Notes: a model not told the origin generated them from the letters alone. Shown: positions 8,207 to 16,323, numbered from the stretch's first letter. The stretch: DNA of 64,000 bases from Pirellula staleyi DSM 6068 (GCA_945875845.1 CAMCMB010000001.1:1-64000), one strand, 5' to 3'. A program made the numbers and translations.

Positions 8207-8356
8207 TCATACCGATGTTCTCAGATGGATAATTGACGTCGATGAAGACTGGGATTCGCGTCTTGGATTGATTTTGCGTTTCCCAAGATCTTCGGCAAAC
8301 ATGGAAATGAGATCTGCCTCATAAGCTTGCTCAACGCCGTACTGCGGTTTCCCCAT
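8207..8356 (-). CDS. Possible small protein, 49 residues
   Basis: A minus-strand frame starting at ATG 8356 reads MGKPQYGVEQAYEADLISMF and continues EDLGKRKINPRRES to a TGA. The same frame is open upstream (TKHLKKLLKEKERAR) without an ATG back to a stop near 8428. The composition looks like protein rather than noise, but no ribosome binding site is well placed, so it may be the remnant of a longer gene. I do not recognise it. Confidence 0.25.
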   Translation of the reverse strand: MGKPQYGVEQAYEADLISMFAEDLGKRKINPRRESQSSSTSIIHLRTSV

Positions 8357-8535
8357 CCTCGCGCGTTCTTTCTCTTTAAGAAGTTTCTTAAGGTGCTTGG
8401 TCCCAGACCGGGCACCGCTTTATCTCCCGCCTACAGTCTCTCGCCTCTCGCCTGATTCGGCACCTAAAAAAGAAAAATTCATTGGCTCTCGCACCCTGAC
8501 GCTTCGTTGGCAAGTGCATGGGTTATAATGCGTCC

Positions 8536-8865
8536 ATGACAACTGCAACCGCACTTCATCAACTGTTCGATTCCGTAGGAAACTGCCTTTCCTTGGAAGC
8601 TGCATCCAAACTGCAAAAGCTGCGAGTTACCGACGAGCTTCAATCGCAACTTGATTCTTGGGCGACGCAAAATTCAGAGGGCGTTCTCGAAGCCGAAGAA
8701 CGGCAGCAATACGAAGCCATTCTTCGCGCACTGAACTTCGTTGCGGTTCTGCAAGCCAAGGCAAAACATATAGCCGAAGAATCCAGTGGCTCACGAAGAA
8801 TGCTGCATCCACGCGACGGTCGGTGCGTCAGCGAGCAGAAGAACGATGCGAATACTGCAACCTAG
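8536..8865 (+). CDS. Small acidic helical protein upstream of the HNH gene
   Basis: From ATG 8536 (MTTATALHQLFDSVG) the 109-residue product is helical and acidic over most of its length, with VTDELQSQLDSWATQNSEG and LEAEERQQYEAILRALNFVAVLQAKAK. This pattern matches a family of small proteins commonly found just before HNH nuclease genes in cyanobacteria and planctomycetes (family knowledge; no name known to me). In such pairs the small protein normally ends soon after LQAKAK; here about 30 extra codons overlap the HNH gene in another frame, which suggests a lost or gained base near the junction. It could be an inhibitor or partner of the nuclease; that is inference only. Confidence 0.6.
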   Translation: MTTATALHQLFDSVGNCLSLEAASKLQKLRVTDELQSQLDSWATQNSEGVLEAEERQQYEAILRALNFVAVLQAKAKHIAEESSGSRRMLHPRDGRCVSEQKNDANTAT

Positions 8866-9209
8866 CTCAATCGAGCTTCCCGCTCGCCTCCTTCCACGTT
8901 GAACATGTCGTCGCAAAACAGCACGGTGGCTCGGATGACCTGGACAATCTCTGCCTGTCATGTCACTGGTGCAATCTATTCAAGGGACCGAATCTATCGT
9001 CGTTGGTTGAGGGGAAGCTAACTCGACTGTTCAATCCGAGTCGGAGCTTCGTCAGGGTCGGACTGGGTTCAGACTGTCAGGCCGAATGGTGCAAAAAGTC
9101 GGACGACGGGTTGGCGTACAGTTTTGCGATAAAAATTGGTTCCGTGAATGTGAGTTTTCGAGCGATGGAGTACGCAAAGCCAATTTGGATTTCCACAATT
9201 GGTTCGTAA
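8823..9209 (+). CDS. HNH endonuclease, altered C-terminus
   Basis: The frame encodes a standard HNH fold: the first zinc pair CEYC, the core FHVEHVVAKQHGGSDDLDNL, the second pair CLSCHWC, then NLFKGPNLSSL and RLFNPSR. Such proteins are DNA nucleases or nickases with a His-Glu-His/Asn metal site. The start is uncertain. A GTG at 8823 is in frame, while an ATG at about 8799 is off by one base and would read MAASTRRSVRQRA if a single G had been lost. After RLFNPSR relatives continue with a WSEHF-type segment; this protein instead reads an unrelated tail of about 55 residues, so the C-terminus has probably been replaced or frameshifted. The nuclease core itself is complete. It overlaps the small acidic protein. 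Confidence 0.6.
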   Translation: MRQRAEERCEYCNLAQSSFPLASFHVEHVVAKQHGGSDDLDNLCLSCHWCNLFKGPNLSSLVEGKLTRLFNPSRSFVRVGLGSDCQAEWCKKSDDGLAYSFAIKIGSVNVSFRAMEYAKPIWISTIGS

Positions 9210-9432
9210 TTTCGCTCCATGCGCAGTCATCGAGACAGCTGATTCGGGACAGCGTTTGAGTCTTTCAACGATATCGCTACGCTGCACGTCGATGGTAGTG
9301 AAAAACCGTTCGATGAATTCACCGGGCAACTAGCGCCGCTCCGCACCAACGCCCCTCCTCGATTGGGCGATTTTCGTGTATTTTGTAGGTTTATTGTCCA
9401 CCCAAACTCTTACCGCTACGACAGATCCATTC

Positions 9433-10590
9433 ATGTTTCGTTCCAAAGCGGTTGTCGTCGGCACGGGCTTTATCGGCCCCGTTCACATCGAAGCCCTTAT
9501 TCGCGCTGGAGTCCAAGTCCAAGGTGCCCTGGGAACAAGCCTCGAAAAATCGCAGCGGACCGCTGATTTGTTTGGCCTGAAACGAGCCTATCGAGATTTG
9601 GAAGAGGTGCTCAGCGACAGTGAAGTTGACGTCGTTCACCTCACGAGCCCTAATCGGTATCACTTTGAGCAAACCGTTCAGTGTTTGGATGCGGGAAAGC
9701 ACGTTTTGTGCGAAAAACCGCTTGCCATTAGCTCCGAAGAAAGTGGCGAATTGGTTCGCCGCGCCAACGCGTCGAATGTCCTAACCGCTGTCAATTACAA
9801 TGTCCGCTTTTATCCAATCTGCATCGAAGCGGCCGAACGTGTTCGACGCGGAGACATCGGTGACGTTTTTCATGTCAGCGGTAGCTATGTCCAAGATTGG
9901 TTGCACAAACCGACCGATTTTAATTGGCGAGTGGTTTCCGAGGAAGGTGGCCCTTTGCGAGCCCTCGCCGATATCGGTACCCATTGGCTCGACTTGATCC
10001 AATCGATCAGCATGCTCGATATTCATTCGGTTTGTGCGGATTTACAGACCGTATACCCGGTCCGGCAAAGGCCGCTCGGAGTCACCGAAACGTTTTCAAG
10101 CAAAGTCGATCGATCTGAGCCCACTCGCGTTGATGTGCCCATCGATACCGAAGACTATGGGAGCGTGATGCTACGTTTCAAGAGCGGTGCCCGGGGTGTC
10201 ATGCATGTCTCGCAAGTGACTGCCGGCCATAAAAATTGCATTCGATGGGAGATCGCTGGCTCGAAACAAAGCCTGGCGTGGAATAGCCAATACCCGGACG
10301 AACTCTGGGTCGGCCATCGAGACGCTCCGAACCAAACCGTACTTCGCGATCCCAGCTTGCTTTCGGACAAGGCACGGTCCCACACTCAATACCCTGGCGG
10401 TCACAATGAAGGTTTTCCAGATACGTTCAAGCAACTTTTCCGTTCGTTCTATTGGACAATCGAAAATCCAGACTCGACTATGAACAGTGGTTTCGCAGCC
10501 TATCCGAGCTTTGCCGATGGTCACCGAGAAATCGTTCTCTGTGAAGCGATACTCAAGAGCGCACGCGAACAACGATGGATCGAGCTTTAA
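9433..10590 (+). CDS. Gfo/Idh/MocA family NAD(P)-dependent oxidoreductase
   Basis: The 385-residue product has an N-terminal Rossmann fold with GTGFIG (residues 10-15) directly after the start, the VVHLTSPNRYHFE strand-loop, and the family motif CEKPLAIS (EKP at 94-96). The C-terminal half (from about residue 125) is the substrate-binding alpha/beta domain, including DIGTHWLDLI. Members oxidise or reduce sugars, inositols and related polyols in the cytoplasm; the substrate cannot be read here. I chose ATG 9433 (MFRSKAVVVG) because it puts the nucleotide-binding strand at its normal place; upstream residues look random. The next gene starts 4 bp after the stop, which suggests an operon. Confidence 0.88.
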   Translation: MFRSKAVVVGTGFIGPVHIEALIRAGVQVQGALGTSLEKSQRTADLFGLKRAYRDLEEVLSDSEVDVVHLTSPNRYHFEQTVQCLDAGKHVLCEKPLAISSEESGELVRRANASNVLTAVNYNVRFYPICIEAAERVRRGDIGDVFHVSGSYVQDWLHKPTDFNWRVVSEEGGPLRALADIGTHWLDLIQSISMLDIHSVCADLQTVYPVRQRPLGVTETFSSKVDRSEPTRVDVPIDTEDYGSVMLRFKSGARGVMHVSQVTAGHKNCIRWEIAGSKQSLAWNSQYPDELWVGHRDAPNQTVLRDPSLLSDKARSHTQYPGGHNEGFPDTFKQLFRSFYWTIENPDSTMNSGFAAYPSFADGHREIVLCEAILKSAREQRWIEL

Positions 10591-10594
10591 CACA

Positions 10595-11674
10595 ATGACA
10601 CTTTCTGACTCTACTCTCATCGGGCTTCTCAATCACGAATCGGTCGATGTCCGATCGGCTGCCTTAGAATTGCTCAGCAGCAGTTTCTCGACTGACACTC
10701 GCTGGTTGCCCCAGATTTTTGCAGCCTGGGATCGATATAGCCCGAACGATGCCTTTCCTGAGTTTCCACTCTTGACGCATTTCGCGGTCCCAAGCGATTT
10801 GGTTGGCGAGTGCATTTCACGCGCAAGCCAAATGGTGGCAGGCCGAGGTCTGACCGATCGAACTTGCCGATGCGCCGGCAAACTCATCGAAGGAGTATCG
10901 ATTGCAGCTCCTGTTACGTTTGCGAACCACATCCCTGAGATCCGCGAGCTGAAAAAACTCTCCAAGATTTTTTTTCGCGTGAACGACCAAAAGATGCAAG
11001 CGCGTTGCAATTGGATCGATCGTGAGTTTCTTGATCTGGCGGAGACGCTTGCCGAGAATCCGGGGAGCCTTGGCAATCTCTATGAAGTGCTCGAAAGCCA
11101 GTTCTTGCAAGGTCGAATCGATGAACTCCTTAAGTCTAGCTTGACCGCATTGCACAAAGGTGACCAAGAGCGATCCGCCGAACTCGTATCCTTGGCTTGC
11201 CTCGAACTCGCTACACGCTATCGAATGGTCGGCCAAGAGCCATCGCTTGCAGATTTAGTCGACCATCCAGAACCGACGGTCGCAGATGCGGCCGCAATCG
11301 CTTTGGCTCGGTGCCGAACGGACACGACCTTAAGCTTGATCGCAGATCGATTTGCTGACTATTCCAAGCCAGGGCAGCTGCGGTCAATCGATGTTTTGAG
11401 ACGCGGTCGAATTCCCAAAACGTCCGAACTTCTTCGCTTCCTCCGTGCGCACGGTCAAGGAACGCAAGTGCAGAATGCGTTGCGTGCCTCGGAGGTGCTG
11501 CAATTCGATTTTACAAGCCTCGAAGATTGGCTGGAAGCGTTGCTGGTGGTCGACGATTCGTTCTTTGGATGCCTAAAAAGTCAGTTGGCCATTATCGGTC
11601 CACTCTCCGACTCCTTGTCGCCATCGGATAAATCGAGAACGCTTCATTTGCTAAAAACGCGAATCAAAGAATAG
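10595..11674 (+). CDS. HEAT-repeat-like helical protein, unknown function
   Basis: The 359-residue product has no signal peptide and is built of helices with HEAT-like spacing, for example LLNHESVDVRSAALELLSS near the start, LVDHPEPTVADAAAIALARC, and IPKTSELLRFLRAH. Such repeats usually form protein-binding scaffolds. It begins 4 bp after the oxidoreductase stop and ends 12 bp before tsaD, so the three probably share a transcript. Nothing shows an enzymatic site. The link to tRNA modification is by position only. Confidence 0.6.
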   Translation: MTLSDSTLIGLLNHESVDVRSAALELLSSSFSTDTRWLPQIFAAWDRYSPNDAFPEFPLLTHFAVPSDLVGECISRASQMVAGRGLTDRTCRCAGKLIEGVSIAAPVTFANHIPEIRELKKLSKIFFRVNDQKMQARCNWIDREFLDLAETLAENPGSLGNLYEVLESQFLQGRIDELLKSSLTALHKGDQERSAELVSLACLELATRYRMVGQEPSLADLVDHPEPTVADAAAIALARCRTDTTLSLIADRFADYSKPGQLRSIDVLRRGRIPKTSELLRFLRAHGQGTQVQNALRASEVLQFDFTSLEDWLEALLVVDDSFFGCLKSQLAIIGPLSDSLSPSDKSRTLHLLKTRIKE

Positions 11675-11686
11675 ACTCCCAAGGTA

Positions 11687-12718
11687 ATGGCAAACTGTTT
11701 ACTGGCGATCGAGTCGACTTGCGACGAAACGGCGGCAGCCGTGGTAACCGACGACGGGCGAGTGCTCGGCGAGTGCATCGCTACGCAGACGGAATTGCAT
11801 GAGCAGTTTCAAGGCGTCGTGCCCGAGATTGCCGCGCGTGCGCACTTGGAGCGAATCTTGCCTGTCATCGATACGGCCATGAGGCAAGCCAATATCGGCA
11901 AAGAGGAACTCACGGCGATCGCCATTGCAACGCACCCAGGTTTGCCGGGCTCACTCCTCGTGGGTCTGTCCGTCGCAAAAGGTTTGGCGCTTGCGTGGCG
12001 AAAGCCCATCGTCGGGATCAATCATGTACAAGCTCACATCTACGCTTGTGGAATCGGCAAGAGCGAGAGTATTTTCCCCTGTGTGGGTTTTGTTGTCAGC
12101 GGTGGGCATACGAACCTATACCATTGCACATCGCCCGCTGAGTGGACTTATATTGCAGGCACCATCGACGATGCGGCTGGCGAAGCGTTTGACAAAGTTG
12201 CCGTCATGCTTGGCTTGCCATTTCCTGGCGGTCCGCAACTTGCGAAGCTCGCCGAACAGGGAGACCCCAAGGCGATCGCTTTCCCGCGTCCCTTATTGAA
12301 CGACAAATCAAACTTGGATTTTAGTTTCTCAGGTTTGAAAACCGCGGTTCGTTATAGGATCGCGGGGACCGGCAAACAAATTTGGGGACCCTCCATTCTC
12401 ACGTCACAACTGCAGGCGGACATCGCGGCATCGTTTCAGCAAGCGATCATCGATTGTTTGATTGGCAAAAGCATACAGGCTCTCAAGCGATACGAGTTGA
12501 ACCGACTATGCGTGGGCGGTGGTGTTGCATCCAACCTCCAGTTTCGCCAACAACTTGCTCAAGCATGTGAACACGCCAACGTCGAGTTGCACATCGCACC
12601 GCCGGAACTATGTACGGACAACGCGGTCATGGGGGCCCTGGCATGGGAGAAGATCAAGCTTGGCCAGTTCGATAGTCTCGATCTCGATGTACAACCCGGA
12701 CTGTTAAGGCGCCGTTAA
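11687..12718 (+). CDS. tsaD: tRNA N6-adenosine threonylcarbamoyltransferase TsaD
   Basis: The 343-residue protein is a full-length TsaD (Kae1/YgjD), which moves the threonylcarbamoyl group to A37 of ANN-decoding tRNAs to make t6A, together with TsaB and TsaE. Visible marks are IESTCDETAAAVV at the start, the metal ligands His113 and His117 in NHVQAH, VSGGHTNLY, the LPFPGGP loop, KSNLDFSFSGLKTAV, the nucleotide-binding GGVASN, and the last metal Asp in CTDNAVMGALAW. An AAGG ribosome site lies just before the ATG. The gene is essential in most bacteria. TsaB and TsaE are not in this window. Confidence 0.97.
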   Translation: MANCLLAIESTCDETAAAVVTDDGRVLGECIATQTELHEQFQGVVPEIAARAHLERILPVIDTAMRQANIGKEELTAIAIATHPGLPGSLLVGLSVAKGLALAWRKPIVGINHVQAHIYACGIGKSESIFPCVGFVVSGGHTNLYHCTSPAEWTYIAGTIDDAAGEAFDKVAVMLGLPFPGGPQLAKLAEQGDPKAIAFPRPLLNDKSNLDFSFSGLKTAVRYRIAGTGKQIWGPSILTSQLQADIAASFQQAIIDCLIGKSIQALKRYELNRLCVGGGVASNLQFRQQLAQACEHANVELHIAPPELCTDNAVMGALAWEKIKLGQFDSLDLDVQPGLLRRR

Positions 12719-12733
12719 CGGCAGCAGCAATCA

Positions 12734-12834
12734 ACTTTGCCCAATCCATACATTGCTCGGGAGGGTGAGGCCACCCCTGTAAACATGTCTTCTTCGACTT
12801 TGCCCAATCCATACATTGCTCGGGAGGGTGAGGC
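12734..12834. repeat. Direct repeat, two 38-bp copies
   Basis: The same 38 bases (starting ACTTTGCCCAATCC and ending GGGTGAGGC) occur at 12734-12771 and 12797-12834, 63 bp apart start to start. The second copy runs into the palindrome at 12821-12883. A related fragment (GCCTCGCCCTCCCA) occurs near 12927. With only two copies and a homologous spacer this is not a CRISPR array. It lies between the convergent ends of tsaD and flhB. Confidence 0.75.
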
Positions 12835-12883
12835 TCCTGCCGAACCATTGCGTAAATAGCTCGGCAGGAGCCTCGCCCTCCCG
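12821..12883. repeat. Long palindrome, possible bidirectional terminator
   Basis: Arms at 12821-12843 and 12861-12883 are 23 bp long and complementary except for one G:T pair, separated by 17 bp. The element sits between the 3' ends of tsaD (plus) and flhB (minus). It could stop transcription from both sides or be a mobile palindromic repeat; no T-run follows. Confidence 0.65.
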
Positions 12884-12984
12884 TTGATTTCCAATTGATT
12901 CTAAATTGCAAAGATGTTTAGTGGGGTGGCCTCGCCCTCCCATTTCTTTCCCTAATGATTCGTTGGTTCCAGCTGGGGCTTTCG

Positions 12985-14061
12985 TCAAGTCAACGTGATC
13001 TCGCGACCTTGGACCTGGTAAACGGTTTTGAGCAATTCTGCAACCGCCGCAAATTCGGTTTCTGGTATCGGCTGCCCTATTTCAATTTGTCGGAACAAAG
13101 CTTGTGCTAACGGTGTACGTTCGACGATGGGGATACCATGCGTTAATGCAATCGTTCGAATTTGAGCTGCAATCAAGCTTGCTCCTTTGGCCACTACGAT
13201 AGGAGCTCGCATGGTTTGCGGATCGTATCGCAGCGCGATTGCCAACTCAGTCAGGTTCGTCACGATGACATCCGCTTTGGGTACATCTGCATTGAGTCGC
13301 TGGACCGACAAGTCGCGTTGCACCTTTTTTCGACGCGATTTCACTTGCGGATCCCCCTGCATCATCTTCATTTCTTCTCGCAGTTCCTCGTCCGTCATCC
13401 TCAGATCTTGTTCGTATTTCCATCGTTGGAATCCATAATCAATCATCGACAAGACCAAAAGTGCGGCGGCCGCGTTTCGACACAAATCGATCATCGTTGC
13501 CCAAACGAACTGGCCAACCGTCTCGATATTGGCTGAACCCAATGCCAATATGGAATCCCAACGCGACCAAACGCCCAGGAACAAGATTCCAGCAACAAGG
13601 CTAATCTTAACCAGACCGAAACCGAGCCTCGAAACATTGACGATCGTAAAGAGCCGTTGAAAGCCTTGGATTGGGTTGATTCGAGAGAAATCGATCCCCA
13701 ACTTGTCCGGCAACCATAATACGCCGACTTGCGCATAGTGAACAATCAACGATGTCGCCAGCATTCCCCCCATCAGTGGCAACAAAGCCAGCCCACCTTT
13801 GGTCAGCAATTGGATCAATGGCAGAACGGCCGTGCGCGCATCGGAATCCAAGTCGAGTGGACCGCTCAACTCCTCCGTCACCAATGCTACCATCATCTGA
13901 AACATCCTTGGACCCGTGAAGTCCAACAGCATGACGCCAACTAACAAAAGCGCCGCGGACGAAAAATCCTGGCTGCGCGCAACGTTGCCTTCGTCGCGAG
14001 CTTTCTGTCGCCTATGGTCGGTGGCCTCGTGCTTTTTGTCACCCGAACGCTCATCCGCCAT
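12985..14061 (-). CDS. flhB: Flagellar export protein FlhB with altered cleavage site
   Basis: The 358-residue product is FlhB, the switch component of the flagellar type III export gate in the inner membrane. It has the basic N-terminus (DKKHEATDHRRQKARDEGNVARS), four hydrophobic segments (about residues 30-220), the linker with DLSVQRLNADVPKADVIVTN, and a C-terminal cytoplasmic domain (LRYDPQTMRAPIVVAKG). At the place of the autocleavage motif NPTH the protein reads NLTE, with Asn at residue 269. The scissile Asn is kept but Pro and His are changed, so cleavage may be slow or absent. The start at 14061 (MADERSGDKK) overlaps the end of fliR by 11 bp. The last gene of the fliP-fliQ-fliR-flhB set. 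Confidence 0.93.
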   Translation of the reverse strand: MADERSGDKKHEATDHRRQKARDEGNVARSQDFSSAALLLVGVMLLDFTGPRMFQMMVALVTEELSGPLDLDSDARTAVLPLIQLLTKGGLALLPLMGGMLATSLIVHYAQVGVLWLPDKLGIDFSRINPIQGFQRLFTIVNVSRLGFGLVKISLVAGILFLGVWSRWDSILALGSANIETVGQFVWATMIDLCRNAAAALLVLSMIDYGFQRWKYEQDLRMTDEELREEMKMMQGDPQVKSRRKKVQRDLSVQRLNADVPKADVIVTNLTELAIALRYDPQTMRAPIVVAKGASLIAAQIRTIALTHGIPIVERTPLAQALFRQIEIGQPIPETEFAAVAELLKTVYQVQGREITLT

Positions 14062-14893
14062 TGGCAGCCTCCAGCGGATTGGCAAGGGTTGAAAGTGTGG
14101 AAGACTCCGGTGGGGGGAACAGCCTGGTGGTCATTTCAACCCACTCGACCAATTCGTTCTGAAAGACCCAGCCGATAGTGGACATCGATGTGGCGAGCAC
14201 CAAAATCATGACCGTGACATTGAGGTTAAAGCCGATGGCCAGGATATTAAGCTGCGGTAATGTGCGGCCTATCAGTGCGGTAACCAAGTTTGCCAGCAAC
14301 AATGCCAGGGCGGGTGGGGCTGCCGCCCGCAATCCCACGGACACGCTGTGCCTCAAGAGCTCATGCAAATGTAGCAACCAGCGCTCCTCGGTGAGGACGC
14401 CTCCAGCCGGATAAACACTAAAGCTATCCAAGCAAGCGCCCAAAACAACACGATGGCCCCCCAGTGTTAAGAACAAGGCCATGGCAACCCAAGAGAACAT
14501 TTGACTGACGACGGTGACTGTTTCTTGCGTCGACGGATCTGCGGCTTGGGCAACGTCCATACTGGCAAGTGAGCTAATGACCTGACCGCCGATTTGCAAA
14601 CTCGTGACGATCAACATGACCGACGTTCCGAACAACAAACCCAACAATAGTTCCTTCGCGATACCGATTGCAACGTCAGCCAAGTGGGGTGGTAAAGGAG
14701 TTGAGTTGGCTAACACAAGTGGCGTAATGACCATCGCAATCATGAGCGCCAGCAGCACTTTGACGCGGTTCGGGATCGACGACCCTTGGATCGGCGGCAT
14801 CATGGCGAGCAAGGGACCAGTGCGACTAAGTACACAAAAGAAAGTCCACATTGGGCCATAAAGCAAAGAAGCGAGTGCGTCGCCGCTGGTCAT
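14051..14893 (-). CDS. fliR: Flagellar biosynthesis protein FliR
   Basis: The 280-residue product is an integral membrane protein with about six hydrophobic segments and the FliR features: LLAMMPPIQGSSIPNRVKVLLALMIA near the start, GIAKELLLGLLFG, QIGGQVISSLASMDVAQAADP, and a C-terminal region with GRTLPQLNILAIGFNLNV. With FliP and FliQ it forms the helical core of the flagellar export channel. AAGGGAA lies before the ATG. It begins 15 bp after fliQ and overlaps flhB by 11 bp, so translation is likely coupled. Confidence 0.93.
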   Translation of the reverse strand: MTSGDALASLLYGPMWTFFCVLSRTGPLLAMMPPIQGSSIPNRVKVLLALMIAMVITPLVLANSTPLPPHLADVAIGIAKELLLGLLFGTSVMLIVTSLQIGGQVISSLASMDVAQAADPSTQETVTVVSQMFSWVAMALFLTLGGHRVVLGACLDSFSVYPAGGVLTEERWLLHLHELLRHSVSVGLRAAAPPALALLLANLVTALIGRTLPQLNILAIGFNLNVTVMILVLATSMSTIGWVFQNELVEWVEMTTRLFPPPESSTLSTLANPLEAANGG

Positions 14894-14908
14894 GACGTTC
14901 CCTTGTTC

Positions 14909-15184
14909 CTAACGTTGCGACATGTGTGGCGGTATTTCTCGGTACAAATTGCGGGAGTACTCCAGCATGCGATCGGTTAGCCAAGGCAAGCAAACGATGA
15001 CGGCAAACGTCATCGCAATTAGCTTGGGCACCGTACTGACCGTTTGGTCTTGGATTTGAGTTAGTGCTTGGATGAGGCCGATGGCCAAACCAACCACCAT
15101 ACCGATCAGCAAGAGTGGTGCTCCCACAATCAACGACATTAAGATCGCATCGCGAACCAGATCGATGGCTTCGTTAGGTGTCAT
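14909..15184 (-). CDS. fliQ: Flagellar biosynthesis protein FliQ
   Basis: The 91-residue product is the two-helix export gate subunit FliQ: MTPNEAIDLVRDAIL, then a first membrane helix (SLIVGAPLLLIGMVVGLAIG), the conserved LIQALTQIQDQTVSTVPK turn, and a second helix (LIAMTFAVIVCLPW). The length is normal. A strong AGGAGG lies 9 bases before the ATG. It follows fliP by 52 bp and precedes fliR by 15 bp. Confidence 0.95.
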   Translation of the reverse strand: MTPNEAIDLVRDAILMSLIVGAPLLLIGMVVGLAIGLIQALTQIQDQTVSTVPKLIAMTFAVIVCLPWLTDRMLEYSRNLYREIPPHMSQR

Positions 15185-15236
15185 TCAAAAAATCCTCCTG
15201 TCGGCGGGCGTCGATTTATTAGGCTTCGGTTCGTAA

Positions 15237-16217
15237 TCACGGAATGGTTCCAAAGCTCGCGATAAGCATTTCAACGACCAGTCGCCATCCATCCACCAAC
15301 ACAAACAACAACAGCTTGAACGGCATCGAGATCATGGCCGGTGGCAACATCATCATTCCCATCGACACAGTCACCGAAGCGATCACGATGTCTAGGATGA
15401 GAAATGGCAAATAGATTTTGAAGCCCATCAAAAACGCTGTCTTGAGTTCACTAAGCATATAGGCCGGCAACAGGACTTGAAGTGGTACCTCATCGGCGTT
15501 TTTGGGGCTCGGACTGCCGGGAGCATAACGGCTGTAAAACAAGAAGATGTCGTCTTCATTTTGGGCCATCACGATTTGACGAGCCATGAATTCACGTACG
15601 GGCGCAACTCCGCGTTCCCAGGCGTCCATTGCAGAGACTTGACTTCCTTCTTGCGTGTACGGTTCAATGCCTTCGTTGTAAACGCGAGTCCAAACGGGGC
15701 TCATGACGAAGATCGTGATGAAGAGCGAAATCGAAGTGATGACCTGACTAGGTGGAAGTTGCGGTGCACCTAGAGCTTGTTTGAGAAGTCCCATCACGAC
15801 GATCACACGAACATAGCAAGTGGTCATCAACAAGATGGCGGGTGCGAGGCTCAACACGGTTAAAAGCAACAGCATCTGCAGCGAGCTCGAAAGCCCCTTG
15901 GGGCTCAACCAGGCATCGGGACCGCCAAGGATATTGCTGGCAAGGTCCTCTGCAGACGATCCGTTCGCCTCGTCGCCAAGCGTCTGCCGTAGATTTTGGA
16001 CAACTGCATCCTGAAGCACCGGATTTTCTCGGCTCTTCAAAGCTCGGCTGAGAAGACTTTCTCGCTTCTCACCGGAAACCGCTCGCTCTTGCCCCATCGC
16101 ATTGGATGCAACGCTAGCAATGCATAGCGATAGGATCGCCGCGAAAAAACGTATCCCCCGAACGAGGCATCGGAATCGGTTTAAATTGGCTTCAAGGGGA
16201 GCCCGGTTGGTTTGCAT
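15237..16217 (-). CDS. fliP: Flagellar biosynthesis protein FliP
   Basis: The 326-residue product is FliP, the main pore-forming subunit of the flagellar export gate. The C-terminal 230 residues carry the family features: LTVLSLAPAILLMTTCYVRVIVVMGLLKQALG, PSQVITSISLFITIFVM, FMARQIVMAQNEDDIF, LPAYMLSELKTAFLMGFKIYLPFLILDIV and SMGMMMLPPAMISMPFKLLLFV. FliP is normally about 245 residues. The extra N-terminal part holds a signal-like hydrophobic stretch (FFAAILSLCIASVASNA) and a charged linker, in line with the cleavable N-terminus of many FliP proteins, though longer. First gene of the visible fliPQR-flhB set. Confidence 0.94.
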   Translation of the reverse strand: MQTNRAPLEANLNRFRCLVRGIRFFAAILSLCIASVASNAMGQERAVSGEKRESLLSRALKSRENPVLQDAVVQNLRQTLGDEANGSSAEDLASNILGGPDAWLSPKGLSSSLQMLLLLTVLSLAPAILLMTTCYVRVIVVMGLLKQALGAPQLPPSQVITSISLFITIFVMSPVWTRVYNEGIEPYTQEGSQVSAMDAWERGVAPVREFMARQIVMAQNEDDIFLFYSRYAPGSPSPKNADEVPLQVLLPAYMLSELKTAFLMGFKIYLPFLILDIVIASVTVSMGMMMLPPAMISMPFKLLLFVLVDGWRLVVEMLIASFGTIP

Positions 16218-16302
16218 GACAAATCCAGAAAAGTTGAACTTTTTTTCTTAGATTTACTCATGTACAGGAATCGGCAGTCCAACGCCAGAATGAAATTGTC
16301 AT

Positions 16303-16323
16303 TTGCCTATTGCCTATTGCCTA
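16303..16323. repeat. Three tandem heptamers TTGCCTA
   Basis: TTGCCTA occurs three times in a row and contains the stop codon of the PEP-CTERM gene on the minus strand. The paralogous gene has a degenerate form at the same place. A change in copy number would alter the last residues after the membrane anchor. Confidence 0.7.

Larger units (their letters stand above)
7739..8535. other. Gene-poor region between the defence operon and the HNH locus
   Basis: No convincing long gene lies here. It contains a short tandem repeat (7823-7854), a palindromic repeat element (8109-8185) and one doubtful small frame on the minus strand (8207-8356). The divergent promoters of the minus-strand operon and the plus-strand HNH locus must lie at its two ends. 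Confidence 0.5.

Noticed and set aside
12734-12834. Direct repeats as a mini CRISPR array
   Set aside because: Only two copies, repeat flows into a palindrome of the same family, and no cas gene is present.
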